A stretch of 64,000 nt of DNA, from contig CM072526.1 in assembly GCA_036898135.1 (NCBI GenBank), positions 52,829,278 through 52,893,277 on the forward strand. The letters run 5' to 3'. The notes below the pieces were generated by a model, which saw only the letters and a program-made list of their open reading frames with translations, ran no database searches and was not told the origin of the DNA. Positions 1-11,399 of this stretch are shown here, in pieces (position 1 is the first letter of the stretch; every line of letters begins with the position of its first letter). Both the position numbers and the translations under genes were made by a program. Source of the DNA: Oncomelania hupensis. Lineage: Eukaryota; Mollusca; Gastropoda; Littorinimorpha; Pomatiopsidae.

Positions 1-241
1 GTTCGCTTCAAATCAATTTTATGTTAATTATTTTGTTTGTTTTGAAATTTTTTTTAAATAGTAAGGACTAGTTATAAGACAGGTGCTTAGGACCTAATGC
101 TATTATCCCATTAAAGGTTTCGACATCGACTTTTCTCTCTCTCTCCCTCTCTCTAATATATATATATATTTAAATTTAAATTGGCTTGTTTTGCAAAGAC
201 ACAATGTACTGTATTTAATTCTCTTTCGTGGTTAATTTGTT
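1..241. other. AT-rich intergenic DNA, nothing recognised
   Basis: AT-rich sequence with a short TC-rich patch near 135-153 and a run of alternating TA and TTTAAA near 156-180. No coding potential, RNA gene or repeat family was recognised. Confidence 0.6.
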
Positions 242-305
242 GACTTAACCCCTCTCTGTCTCTCTCTGTCTGGCTCTCTCTCTCTCTCTGTCTGGCTCTG
301 TGTGT

Positions 306-379
<74 letters not shown>
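242..379. repeat. (CT)n microsatellite with CTGT interruptions
   Basis: The stretch begins with TCTGTC and GTGTGT variants and becomes an almost pure (TC)n tract from about 310 to 379. The poly-Ser/Leu reading frame across it is a by-product of the dinucleotide repeat and is not a gene. Confidence 0.95.
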
Positions 380-384
<5 letters not shown>

Positions 385-1597
385 TATTCCTCGCGACACG
401 AATCACACACGTAAAGGCAGACATAAGCGCAATAATTTAAGTTTAAAAAACTCCGCCACCCCCGTCCTCGCCCACCCCTCTGTACCCCATCCATCACGAT
501 GCTATCTAGGATTGAGTACGACCTCCTATCAACACAGCACGTGAGGGGTGACAGGGAGGCACGGCGCTGAAGGGCGGAGTGAATGGGAGGAGGATAAACA
601 AGTCCAGTCAAAAGCGCTTTAGTCCATACAACCCCGTGGGGCATGTGGATACAATTAAAAAAACAAACGAATAAAAATAAAACATGAAATAGAAATGGAA
701 GGCATGAAATGCAACATAAAACACGTAGGCTTATGTACAAATATTACAAAAACAAAAGTGAATCATTCACGCTTACATTCTAGAAGGCACATGATAAACA
801 TTCGCAACGTACACATTGATAATAATGCAAACACGAGCCTACTGCATAAAAATGATGTCCACACAACCTGATCACTAATCGCACGCACTCTCTCGCAAGA
901 TTGGGTGAGAGGGAAGGGGAGGTGGTACACATTGGCTTGAATGGGGCTGTTTTACATATTTATAACTTGTCATTACCGATTGAAAATAATTACTATAATT
1001 GCTATAAATTCTATTACACCTCTTTTCACCTTCTATTATAGTACGTTCGTTGTAAAGCAATCGATAATTTTGATAAACCTCGCCACTTCCAGCCAAATAG
1101 TCTTATTCTTCGTGGAAAATAAATTTTGTAAACACTTCATAGCTTTGAATCGTACATTGAAAACAACTTTTAAGCAGCTCTTTTCGGTCATCATCAAAAT
1201 GTAAATATATAAACAATAAAAATGAAATTGATCTCCTAGCTCTTTGGTAGTATATTTCTGACATTTACAGATTCTGTCAACATCTCTGTGAAAGATTACA
1301 AGTCACTGTGTTGACCAGTTTGCAGGTGGTCGTTGATATAACAACTGGAGGGCGCGAGCAACCTGAAGGAAACCAAGGTTGGTGAAGAGAGAGTGGGACA
1401 TGGGCCTGAGGAAGAGCGGCTGTAAGAAGGCTAGCAGAAGCTCTACAGTAGTAACAACACAAGATGGAGATGAAATGGGAAGAGGAGAAACAAGGATGCG
1501 ATATAACGGAATAACTACAGGTCGGGGGTGGGAGGGACGGGGCCAGGAAAAAAGGATAGGACTAAAACTGGAGACGTGTACTGTAGGGAAGAGTATC
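380..1597. other. Anonymous intergenic DNA
   Basis: About 1.2 kb without a recognisable gene or repeat family. Reading frames are short, overlap on both strands and show no domain motifs. The segment 1380-1560 is purine-rich. Confidence 0.5.
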
Positions 1598-1602
1598 ACA
1601 CG

Positions 1603-1662
1603 GAAGTCCCCTATACGCTTTGTGTCCGGGGACGTTAATCTACATACGTAACGTAACGTATC
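1603..1662 (+). repeat. Hairpin-tail motif, copy 1
   Basis: GTCCCC, a short CTATACGC-type spacer and GGGGAC form a 6-bp stem, followed by TTAATCTA and an (AACG/TAACG)n-like end. The same arrangement recurs near 14129-14190, 22494-22550 and, degenerate, 22862-22915. The tandem tetra- or pentanucleotide after the hairpin suggests the 3' end of a retroposon family. The family was not identified. Confidence 0.6.
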
Positions 1663-1702
1663 ACACGGCGGCCGCAGTACATGGGGCCAAACAATATGGG
1701 TA

Positions 1703-1776
1703 TACTGCAGTGTATACTACAGTATACTACAGTGTATACTACAGTGTATACTACAGTGTATACTACAGTGTATACC
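1703..1776. repeat. 12-bp tandem repeat (TACAGTGTATAC)n
   Basis: About six near-identical copies of a 12-bp unit rich in TATAC and GTATA lie head to tail. Each unit is close to palindromic, so the array could form several alternative hairpins. No gene is associated. Confidence 0.85.
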
Positions 1777-1779
1777 CAT

Positions 1780-2775
1780 ATTCTTTGATAGGGCACAGCA
1801 ACGACACGGAGGACGTGCAGTACTACAACCCACAGCTATCTTTCGGGAGACGTATAGTACAACCATGATACGGAGGACGTAATAATTATTAAATGGGGGA
1901 CGCAGTATCAAAGATTACAATACTATAGACACTTGTCTGTGGTCATTTCATAACGGGGTCGGATAGCGATGATAACAACATACGCATGATGTGTATGCGG
2001 CATGTTGACGTCAGTGTAACGTGTGTGTGGGACCAGAATCCCTCCTCTGTTCGCCGTTCATAAGGACCATGGTATAATCATTTGCCCCGACGTCTCCGGT
2101 TGGACCCGATCCCGGAAAGACTCTTTCCTCCCAACGCCACAATATTGAGAGACGACTTGGTGCATAGCGAAGAGACTGACGACTCCTTCTCTTATGAATA
2201 CATGTAGCAGGCCTGCTTAGTTTCCGTTATTCTGTATGGGATTGATAGGCACGGCCCACACGGAGTATCTAAGATTGTGGAGGTATACGCCATCTAACAT
2301 GTATGGATCATTTCATGGATGCATGTCTGCTTGGGGGAGGACCTCATCCAAGAGAGCTCGGTCAGCAACTCCGTCCCGCCACCCCCACCCTTTTGGCCTG
2401 TTTCTATTATAGACCTACCCCTTTAATACCCACCCCACCATCCACCCATTTCACGGTTCATTTCTTATTTCTGTTATATAAATTTCATTGGTATCCTCGC
2501 ATCCTCGCAAATAGTCCCGTTGATTTGTTCCTGCACATATTTTACCAGTGTTTTATCCTTCAAGTTCATAATATATCTGACTAACTTCCCGTAGAAGTTT
2601 ACGTATTAATTGTTTTAATAACTTTAAACTTATTTGTGTATTGCCGAGTTTCATTCCTGTGAATTGTATGCCTGGATCGATGCATGACTTTTTGTGTTTT
2701 TGCGTTTTATTGTTCGTAATTTAAATTTTGTTCATCTGTTTTCTGTAATGCTCTTAGAGCTTGGTTTTTTAATTG
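1780..2775. other. Anonymous intergenic DNA
   Basis: About 1 kb with no recognised gene, RNA or repeat family. Small frames such as 2303-2584 carry no conserved motif. Confidence 0.5.
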
Positions 2776-3207
2776 TAGCCGAGCGGAGACTTTAACTCCC
2801 GTCTCTCGGCCACCAACCGTTGGGAACATTGCTCCACCCGAGCTGTCATATTTTCATGTAGTCCCTCAAAAGAAGGACATACAAATATTTGCCTTGCAAG
2901 GCTGTGGAGCGTGGTTGGGAGTAACCAGGCTGCCGGCTCCTAGTGCCACGCATTCGAACTGCAAGGCCGCTGCCACAGACCTGCATAAAATGCCTGCCGA
3001 CAATGTGGTCCCGCTCGGCACCAGACGCAGCGGGCGAATGGTCAGCCGGGGAGAACAAATGTCGTGTCGCCTTGTACTACTAACCCAATGGCATACCCAA
3101 AGGATTCTGCAAAGCAGTAGCCACCCAAGGCCAGTCTAACCAAGAAAACTCAAGGTAGACAATTTTTCTCCCAAGCCTCAACCAGTCGCCTCTCTTTCCG
3201 CTACATA
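2776..3207 (+). repeat. Dispersed repeat family B, copy 1 (uninterrupted)
   Basis: This ~430-bp segment matches 54092-54352 and then 55087-55258 almost base for base, beginning GTAGCCGAGCGGA and ending TTTCCGCTACATAA. It is the reference copy showing that the second copy is split by a later insertion. It contains no plausible coding frame. The start looks faintly tRNA-like but lacks a convincing box A/box B pair, so its class is unknown. Confidence 0.8.
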
Positions 3208-3239
3208 ATGTTAAGTGTGCTTCCCACTAATTGCTGAGC

Positions 3240-3880
3240 TTCGAATGAAATAAACTAGAAGGGCTAAGCCCATTTGACTCACATGCTCCTTATGAAAGTC
3301 GCAATATTTAACATGAAAATGAGTGCCCAGAGAAAAACAGGAGTGAGGTTGACCAAATTTGTATAGTATGTGTGTCTCATTAATATCTCTCACGCATCAA
3401 AGAATCACAAGTTCAATATTAATAGCCTAGGGGAAAAAAAGTGAAATTTTGTGTAAAATTGTAATTTTTTCAATAACATTTTTTTACCATATGACCTTGA
3501 CCTTGAAGTGAAGTCATTCATTCACTGATCATTTATGAGTTCTTATGGGTATACACCATCTTACCAAGTTTGGTTGCGATAGCTGAAATAGATTCTGAGC
3601 CACTGAAAAATGTTTGCACAGAGAGACGGCGGACAGACAGACGGACGAACTTTGTTTTTCCGATGTCATTTTTGGACTACTTAGATCTCATCTCATACAG
3701 ATTTGAAAAAATCGGGAAATTGCTTTTTTTAATGTTTACAATTCATTATTATTTTATATATGTATTTATTTTTGTTTGAAGGGTGAGGTGTTGTTGGGTG
3801 CGTGTGTGCATGAGGTAGGAGGAGGGGTGGGGGATGAGTACATACACTCACATTATTTGCTATGCATGTGAGTCGATAAA
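3240..3880. repeat. Dispersed repeat family D, copy 1
   Basis: Shares blocks with 52390-53956 and 63290-63830: the phrase ATGAAAATGAGTGCCCAG, a GACCTTGACCTTG-rich middle, a CAGACAGACGGAC block, and a terminal hairpin. The hairpin pairs ACTCACAT (3846-3853) with ATGTGAGT (3866-3873). Non-coding. The element class is not certain. Confidence 0.65.
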
Positions 3881-4895
3881 AACAGGAGGGCGAATTATAA
3901 TACCGAGATTGTTTTGTCCAAGAAGCCACAACGCTTTTGTCCGTGCTCCTGTTTCTCGATGTTACAAAGGCGCTGACTACAAACCGCGAGTTGTGGAGAA
4001 AGAAAGTCAAATCCAAAGAAGTTAATTGTTAAAATACATTGAAACATTGGGCACCAAATGAGCTCTACTGCTCAATGAGTCTGTTCCTCTGTCAAACTAC
4101 AGTAATTGCTTTTACACGACGCATGTATTATCAAACAGCTGCTCAAGCAACTGGCCTAGGATCAAAGTCCAGCCACCCAAGACCGACTCCTAAGTTGCTG
4201 CTTCCAAAGGCCGCCATAACCGTACTGTGGGATACAGCAGCGGAAATTGCACCGGAAGGCGACGGGGACGGCGGGCCTGGATATCCAGCGCGTCCGTAAT
4301 TTCCACTTTACATCTTCCAGTTTGTTGCACTGATAAGGCTATTGCTGCTCTCTATAGACTATTGTTCACTTACTACTGACAATGCCGTCTGCCTGCTGAA
4401 GTACCAAACTAACCTGCGCCATCGCTTGCAGGAGCTAGCGCAACGAGTGTTAACAGAGATGGAGCCAAGCAGAGGTCACAGAAAAAACAACACATCTTCT
4501 TGCTAAGAACCAAACTATATAATGCAGTCCCAACTTACTACCCCGTATTCTCGGCAACCCAGTGCTAAACGAAGCCAGTCATAAGTGGAACAGCGATGAA
4601 CTGCCTTTGTAGTTGTGAAGGAAAGTGGACTTACAGGTCAAACAAATCAACTTTCAACAACAGTTGTAGTAGTGGAAATATGGGTCCGGTAGTGGGTTAG
4701 TAAGGTTGGGATTAGAGGGTGAGGGTAGTTAACGAGTGAAGGACAATGATCCCCACGTTAACTGTAATGAAAACACGCCAAGCAAGCACCCAATCAATGC
4801 AACAATAACTTACGGTCAAAGGAAGAAACACAAATCCGCGAACCTGGAGACGCTTCCGTTTTTACAATCTGCTAGTGAGGGTGAGAAGAGCTAGC
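3881..4895. other. Anonymous intergenic DNA
   Basis: No gene or repeat family recognised. The frame at 4039-4299 encodes no recognisable motif and is not supported by splice or start context. Confidence 0.5.
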
Positions 4896-5560
4896 ATTGT
4901 ATAGCCTCTGTCTCTGAGTTTGTCTATGCATGAGTGCGGACGCATGTTTAAACTAAAGATGTAATTCCATTCAATATTTTATGTTAACGTCTGTGCACAT
5001 ACATGTTACTGTAGACCACTTCATTCTCACGCACCGACACACATACAATTAAACTAAATATGTAATTTAATTCAATATTTTATGTTAACTTCGGTGCACA
5101 TACAATCAATTTACAGGTCCAAAGTTGTTAATAATTTGTTGTAATTTTTTTATGGTTGCAGTTCAACTTTAAATTGTTAGATATGATTGTTTGTATGTGT
5201 GTCAATGCGTGAGAATGAAGTGGTTTGTTTCTTTCTTTCTTTAATTTAACGTCTATTAACCTAAGTGATTTTAGTGATTTTTGAAGTGGTTTACCATAAC
5301 ATGTATGTGCACAGACGTTAACATAAAATATTGAATTTAATTACAAATTTAGTTTAAACATGCGTCCGCACTCATGCATAGACAAACTCAGAGACAGAGG
5401 CTATACATACATGTTATGGTAAACCACTTCATTCTCACGCATTGACACACATAAAACAATCCTATCAAACAATTTAAAGTTGAACTGCAACCATAAAAAA
5501 GTAACATTACTACAAATTATTAACAACTGTGGACCTGTAAATTTTACCTACTATACTTCG
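4896..5560. repeat. Interleaved inverted repeats (scrambled foldback)
   Basis: Segment A (about 4900-5030, from TATAGCCTCTGTCTCTGAG) has its reverse complement at about 5280-5405, nearly perfect over ~120 bp. Segment B' (about 5108-5224, from TTTACAGGTCC) has its reverse complement at about 5415-5545. The order A, B', A', B is interleaved, not nested. A partial direct copy of A (ATTTTATGTTAAC and flanks) also lies at about 5045-5100. Non-coding; probably a rearranged foldback transposable element. Confidence 0.8.
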
Positions 5561-6095
5561 TTACTGCAGGACAATGCCAACAACAACAACAAAAAATGTC
5601 ATTGAATTCTTAAATATTCACATTGACGTTATTTTCTTCATATAGTGGAATCAAAATAGGACATTCATATAAAATATGTTTAACGGGGATTGGTTGTAAA
5701 TTAACAACAATGAACAACGATTTTGTGTTAAACTGAGTGAGTTTATTATTAGTTTATTCATTACCCTACAAAGATGTCTTGCACAAGAATAATTATCTTT
5801 TTTTTTTTAAAAATTAAATGAGATTGAACAAAATGGTTGATTGTAAGAGTAGTAAGTTAGTGCTAAAATGAATTTTGTCTGGTAATAAAATATTGAATCT
5901 GAATATGGACCGCTGTCTTTCTAAACCTTTTCCCACTAAAGATGCAACCCGGTATATATTAATTGACCGTTGAACACGACTGACGCACACGCTACACTTT
6001 TGAGCAAAGTCGGTAAAGCCTATGCGCCGTAAACAGTCTGCGTACGGCGCCTAAGGCCGTCTATAATATTAGAGATGCAACAAAGGGAATGAAGC
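5561..6095. other. AT-rich DNA, possible LINE 3' remnant
   Basis: The stretch up to 5905 ends GGTAATAAAATATTGAATC, which resembles an AATAAA plus short-tandem 3' tail of a degraded LINE. No coding frame supports it. The remainder holds nothing recognised. Confidence 0.35.
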
Positions 6096-6100
6096 AATGG

Positions 6101-6330
6101 GACGTTAATCGGGTGCACGACGATACGCCTAAAAGTCAACTCGCCTCAGTCACTCGTCTGAACATTAAGTCAAGCCGCCTAGGGTTAGGGTTAGGGTTAG
6201 GGTTAGGCTTTCAGTTACGCGAGAAAAATGGCGATATAATACCCGCTAATACAGTACAACACAAGTCAACGAAAACGAGGTGAGGGCGAATTGACTTTCA
6301 GGCGTATCGTCATACACCCCGTTAATCTAC
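6101..6330. mobile_element. Foldback/MITE-like element with TTAGGG-like core
   Basis: Left arm (about 6104-6147, containing ACGATACGCCTAAAAGTCAA) is the imperfect reverse complement of the right arm (about 6280-6327, containing TTGACTTTCAGGCGTATCGT). Between the arms lie about four tandem units of AGGGTT at 6180-6209. A 17-bp direct repeat, CAGTCTGCGTACGGC with flanks, sits outside at about 6035 and 6400. Non-coding. It parallels the CCCTAA-cored elements at 26.95 and 30.70 kb. Confidence 0.65.
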
Positions 6331-6539
6331 CTGCCTGCCGGAATGAAGCAAGAACGGTCAATATAACGCACAGTGACATTGGTACATTTACTAAGTAATC
6401 AGTCTGCGTACGGCATCATTGTACAGAAGGTAATTACTTTAGGAGACCGAGTGGAGAAAGGAAGGGTGGACGTGGTGGGGAGGGAAGAGAAGGGAAAGAG
6501 CGAAGAACAATCTCAAAATAACAGCGATGGCCAACCGCT

Positions 6540-6760
6540 ACACACTCCTGTATGGCACGCGGAAAGCGTCAAATGAGCGTGCAATTGCACGCGAACATGC
6601 ACACGCAATTGCACCCCCATGTAGTAGCTGACTGGTCCAAAACTTACACACCAAACTGCGCAAGCGCAAATGCACGCGCATTTATCTACGTGCCACATCA
6701 CAACTAGGAATGGGAAATGGCCGGAAATACCTTCTATGTACCTAAATAATGTTATTAGCA
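6540..6760 (-). repeat. Dispersed GC-rich repeat, inverted partner of 8175-8350
   Basis: The phrases GGCACGCGGAAAGCGTCAAA and TGCGCAAGCGCAAATGCACG recur in inverse orientation at 8310-8340 and 8225-8255. The two copies flank the segment containing family A copy 1 and a large microsatellite. Non-coding, with several short palindromes (GTGCAATTGCAC). Confidence 0.6.
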
Positions 6761-6764
6761 AATT

Positions 6765-7328
6765 AGTTATTCATGGCTTACAGGGTCCAGCAGACTGCAA
6801 AGAGCCGAATCAGGACCACAAAGTCAGGACCGCAACTTGGTTGAAAGAGGATTCACTCCTGATCCGTGGTAACATTGAAGGCACTCCACCAGCCGGTCAC
6901 TTTACAATAAAGACATCACATGCAGGGAACGCTGAGGCTATACTCTTAATTTATCGAACGCCCGTTTACAAAAACAAAATAAAATATAAACATCATTATA
7001 AAATATCAACAAAACACATACATATAAAATGCCTACATTGCTAAATAATAATATCATAGGAAACCCTAGTGACCATTTGGCAAAAAGTGTCCAATATTTC
7101 CAAGCTGACCCAACAGACCTCACACACAGATGAGGAGTTTTGGAAGAGTTTTCAAGAAAAAAGGTAGGTGACTGGTCTAGTAAAGAATAAGATAGTATAG
7201 TAGATTGATAGAACAGAATATGAATGAGAAAGAACAAAGGAGAAAGACAGCGACAGTGGGAATTTAAAGCACTAAATTTCCAGAAAATGGGGATACTATT
7301 TATACAGAAACCTCCGGCAACCCCATAA
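6765..7328 (-). mobile_element. Family A retroposon, copy 1
   Basis: A ~565-bp unit also present at 8463-9042, 11399-12590 (interrupted), 23947-24511 and 62711-63283. Read on the minus strand it starts in GGGG..GCCGGAGGTTTC with TATAAATAG nearby, and ends GTGGTCCTGATTCGGCTC, then GCAGTCYGCTGGACCCTGTA, then a short tandem tail. The last ~55 bp match the 3' end of the LINE copy at 28018-28615. Short minus-strand frames shared between copies look like degraded or incidental sequence, not a gene. Confidence 0.8.
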
Positions 7329-7870
7329 TTAACAAATAAATTACAATGTAACCCTCGCCACTCTGTCTCCAATCACCAAATTAAGTGTTATAATAATTTA
7401 TATTTACTATTCTGTCTTTACTTTGTATCGAATAGAACAACAAATGTACAGATAGAGTCAACAAGTTCTTTATTCACAGTGATAAAAACTTAGCGTAGCA
7501 GTGAAAACTTGGCATATCATAGCGATGAAAAAAATGGAAAAGAAACAAAACAAAGCTGTACAGTAGTGAAGATCTAGAGCGTAAGTGTTGTAGATGACGA
7601 AAGTCAGCTATGATGTATTGTTCAGTGATGTAAACTAAATCTTAGAAAAATATATCCATACTTTCAGATAAACAAACAAACAGTCCGAACTACATTCTCC
7701 TTAAAAAAAAAAAAAAATCATACGTGGTCTGAATTTTTTTTAAAAAATCTAATATAAAAAAAACTCCGCTACTCAAATAAGTATTTTCAAACATCTAAGA
7801 TCTAACAAGGCTACACACTAAAGATAACTCCAATGATATTTACATGGGTTTTCCAATGCTTTCTCCATTC

Positions 7871-7872
<2 letters not shown>
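7329..7872. other. AT-rich intergenic DNA
   Basis: No recognised gene or repeat apart from poly-A/poly-T runs near 7702 and 7734. Confidence 0.5.
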
Positions 7873-8040
<168 letters not shown>

Positions 8041-8347
8041 CATTTTTTTAAAACAATTTATTTATTTATTATAGCATTTAATTTGGATGGTTGGGAGCAG
8101 GGGATGGTGTGGATGGCGAGGGTTTCGTTATAAATTATTTGTCAATTTCTATACAATTATTTTCGTACATAGAACGTATTTTCGGACATTTCCAATTCCT
8201 ACGTTTTAATTTAAATCGTAGGTAAATGCACGTGCACTTACGCTTGCGCAGTTTGGCATATAAATTTTCAACCAATCAGATACTCGATAAGCGTGGATTT
8301 TCGCGTACAGTTCACGCGCATTTGACGCTTTCCGCGTTCCATACTCC
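8041..8347. repeat. Anonymous DNA, then GC-rich repeat copy 2
   Basis: 8041-8170 is AT-rich with nothing recognised. About 8175-8347 is the inverse of 6540-6740, sharing CTTGCGCAGTTTGG and TTTGACGCTTTCCGCG. No coding capacity. Confidence 0.55.
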
Positions 8348-8460
<113 letters not shown>

Positions 8461-8462
8461 GT

Positions 8463-9042
8463 TAGTTTTTCATTGCTTGCAGGGTCCAGCGGACTGCAAA
8501 GAGCCGAATCAGGACCACAAAATCAAGACCACAACTTCGCTGAAAGAGGACTCACCCCAGATCCGCATAAAAGGTCTGCCAAAACAACCCTAGTGGTAAC
8601 ACTGAAGGGACTCCACCAGCCGGTCATTTTACAATAAAGACATCCCACGCAGGGGACACTGAGGCTATGCTCTAATTTATCGAACTCCCGTTTACAAAAA
8701 CAAAATAGAATATAAACATCATTATAAAATAACAAAATACATACATATAAAATGCCTACATTGCCAAATGATAACATCATAGGAAGCCCCAGTGACCACC
8801 TGGCAGAAAGCTTACAATATTTCCAAGCTGATCCAACAGACCTCACTCACAAATGAGGAGTCTTGTCCCGGAAGAAATTTCAAGAAAAATGGTAGGTGAC
8901 TGGTCTAGCGAAGAAGAAGATAGTTTAGTAGATCGATAGAACAGAGTAGGAATTGGAAAGAACAAATGAGAAAGACAGCGATAGTGGGAATTTAAAGCAC
9001 TAAACTTCTAAAAAGTAGGGACATTATTTATACTGAAACCCC
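8463..9042 (-). mobile_element. Family A retroposon, copy 2
   Basis: Aligned by eye with copy 1 over its whole length. It contains GGGTCCAGCGGACTGCAAAG at the left and TTATACTGAAACCCCCGG at the right. It is bounded by a (GA)/(CAGA) array on the left and a polypurine tract on the right. Minus orientation is inferred from the family's 3' tail on the left side. Confidence 0.8.
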
Positions 9043-9045
9043 CGG

Positions 9046-9052
9046 GGAGGAG

Positions 9053-9133
<81 letters not shown>

Positions 9134-9475
9134 TGAATTTGTGGAGGGAGGGTGGAAGAGAGAGACAGAGAGAGAGACAGAAAAAGAGACAGAGAAAAAG
9201 AAAGAGAGAGAGAAAGAGTGTTGGGTTTGTGGAGGTAGGTTTGAAGAGAGAGACAGAGAGAGAGACAGAGAGAGACTGAGACAGAGAAAAAAAGAGAGAA
9301 AGAGAGAGAAAGAGAGAGAGTTTTGGGTTTGTGGAGGGAGGGTGGAAGAGAGAGACAGAGAGAGAGACAGAGAGAGAGACAGAGAGAGAGACAGAGAGAG
9401 ACTGAGACAGAGAAAAAAAGAGAGAAAGAGAGAGAAAGAGAGAGAGTGTTGGGTTTGTGGAGGGAGGGTGGAAGG
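9046..9475. repeat. ~430-bp polypurine tract with higher-order ~90-100-bp units
   Basis: The plus strand is almost free of C and T apart from scattered CAGA and TTTGTGGAGG islands. A pure (GA)n tract (9054-9130) is followed by imperfect repeats, each opening with TTTGTGGAGGGAGGGTGGAA or a variant, near 9139, 9228, 9329 and 9455. The long Ser/Leu or Arg/Glu frames on either strand are compositional. Confidence 0.9.
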
Positions 9476-10529
9476 AGACGCGATGTAAGCTGGAGTGGAC
9501 GGGGAGGGGGAGGGAGTGGACGAGGGATGTGGGGGTGGGGGTAAGGAAGGGTGGAACGATGTAAATCACTAAATTAACAACCGTTCCTTCTTGTGTCACA
9601 GGAAGCTGGGTCTCATCGACAACAACAGTCAGCATGTAGTGTTCAACTTCTTTCACAAGACAGTGGGCTCCTTGTATTTGGCCAAGTGTTAAGCCTCAAG
9701 TGCATGTATCCCCACCAAAGCGCGCGCGTATCAACGAGGAATAACCACTTTATGGCGCAAGTAAGCTGTCCCAAAACAGGTGATAGTTCTATTAAATTAG
9801 TAGTAGTTAAATGGTGTTTTAAATTGAGGCACGACGTGGCGTATACAGGGCCATTAAAATTAAGCTCAAAGTATAAAAACAATGCTAAAACCTAACTTTT
9901 AATGCGATAGTTTAAAATAAAACTTTAAAAAGTAACATTTATGTTAACGCAGATCGTATACTATAAAATGTTAAGAATATAATAATAATAATAATAATAA
10001 TAAATTGTGGTTGATCTAAAAATGACAAATATGTCGTCTTGCCACTCCCGTATGCCAGCCAGGTCGCGTGGTCAAATGGGAGTAACCCTGATCCGGCAGT
10101 TTGGAGCCCAGGCGCGCCACTGAGCATTTTCAATGCCGCGAGCAAGCAAAAATCAGTCATATCCTATCCTATTCAATCAGTAAGAGATTTAAAAATGTCA
10201 TTTATTATTATTAAATTTAAAAATGATACGATAAAGAGACATCCTGAGTAGGATCCGCTCAGTCCCTAGAATATGGCAACTGGCTGAACTGCTCATCCCT
10301 AGTGCTCCATGCGTCTTTAGGCAATGAATTACGACTGTCAACATAATTACGACATTGAGAAAGACACGGCAGTCACACTAGAATCCCCACGGACTCGCCC
10401 CTCTTAGCCGTACCATCCGCCATCTCTTTACCCACAATGTGGACACGAGATGGGACCCACTACAATCCCTAATGAAAGATTTCTATTTCCATCGTTGTTA
10501 TAGTGTCCCTTCAGCCACAAGTGGTCCCA
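9476..10529. other. Anonymous intergenic DNA
   Basis: Contains a small (ATA)n array at 9978-10003. A segment near 10040-10160 with GGTCGCGTGGTCAAATGGGA may be a decayed retroposon because it ends in TCCTATCCTATTC, like the local LINE tails. No gene recognised. Confidence 0.45.
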
Positions 10530-11190
10530 TCCTATCCTATCCCGTAACTCGAATGTCGTTGGGGCACCACAGATGATCTTTTAACCAGCGAACTCCATCT
10601 TTCTCTGTCCTCACCAACCCTCATGGCTTCGCTCAGTGTCAAGTCAGTCCATTCTCGAATGTTGTCCTCCCACCTCTTTTTCGGTCTCCCTCTTCTTCTG
10701 CCTCATTGCACCGTGCCTTGCAGGATGGTCTTCGCAAGGCCTGATGCTCTGGTGACGTGGCCATACCATCGGATTTTCCGTTTCTTCACCACTGTGAGCA
10801 GGTCATCGTGCTTTCCAATGGCTTGTGTGATGGTCTGTCGGACTTCGTTGTTTGTGATGTGCTGGGTATAGGAAATGCCCAGAAGTCTTCTGTAGCACCT
10901 CATCTCCACGCTTTGTATTATTCGTTGTAGATATGCTGTGAAGGTCCATGTTTCGCAAGCTTATAGGAAGATGGAGATGACAAGGGAGCGCAGCAACCTT
11001 AAATTGGAATGTAAACTGACGGTCCTATCGATCTTTCCAAATGGGCTTCAACCTTGTCAGGGCAGCATTTGTTTGTGCGATCCTGGAGATGACTTCCAGT
11101 CTGGACCCTTTGTCTGATACAATGGCTCCTAAATATTTGAAGCTATGCACTGTGTTGAGGGATTGGCCTTGGACTTGGGTGTCATGTTGA
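10530..11190 (-). pseudogene. LINE 3' fragment (RT C-terminal region), family L, copy 1
   Basis: The minus strand encodes RT-downstream sequence MEMRCYRRLLGISYTQHI and RWYGHVTRASGLAKTILQG (within 10909-10703), followed after frameshifts by the family's 3' end and a GGATAGGATAGG-type tail at 10530. At the 5' side it fades at about 11190, within the region equivalent to the post-FADD segment. It is 5'-truncated and dead. Known relatives are APE-type non-LTR retrotransposon ORF2 proteins; the clade cannot be fixed from this fragment. Confidence 0.85.
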
Positions 11191-11343
11191 GCTATTCACT
11201 CCAGATATGCGCTCTCTTCACAAAATACTGGTGGACCTGCATCGCTCGAAAAACAAACTTTTTCCCCAGGCACATCATTACTGTACATAATGAGTTTCTT
11301 GCATTGTAAAAGGTAGCAGCCTAAAACAAATACCATACCACAT
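11191..11343. other. Short anonymous spacer
   Basis: No feature recognised between the 5' end of a LINE fragment and the (TTAG)n tail of a family A copy. Confidence 0.5.
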
Positions 11344-11361
11344 TGCGGTTAGTTAGTTAGC

Positions 11362-11399
<38 letters not shown>

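Noticed and set aside
6180..6209. Chromosome end or fusion point marked by telomere repeats
   Set aside because: Only about four units, lying inside inverted repeats and surrounded by ordinary sequence on both sides; the two other telomere-like tracts are in mobile elements.
9024..9656. 210-residue Ser/Leu-rich protein
   Set aside because: Complement of the polypurine tract.
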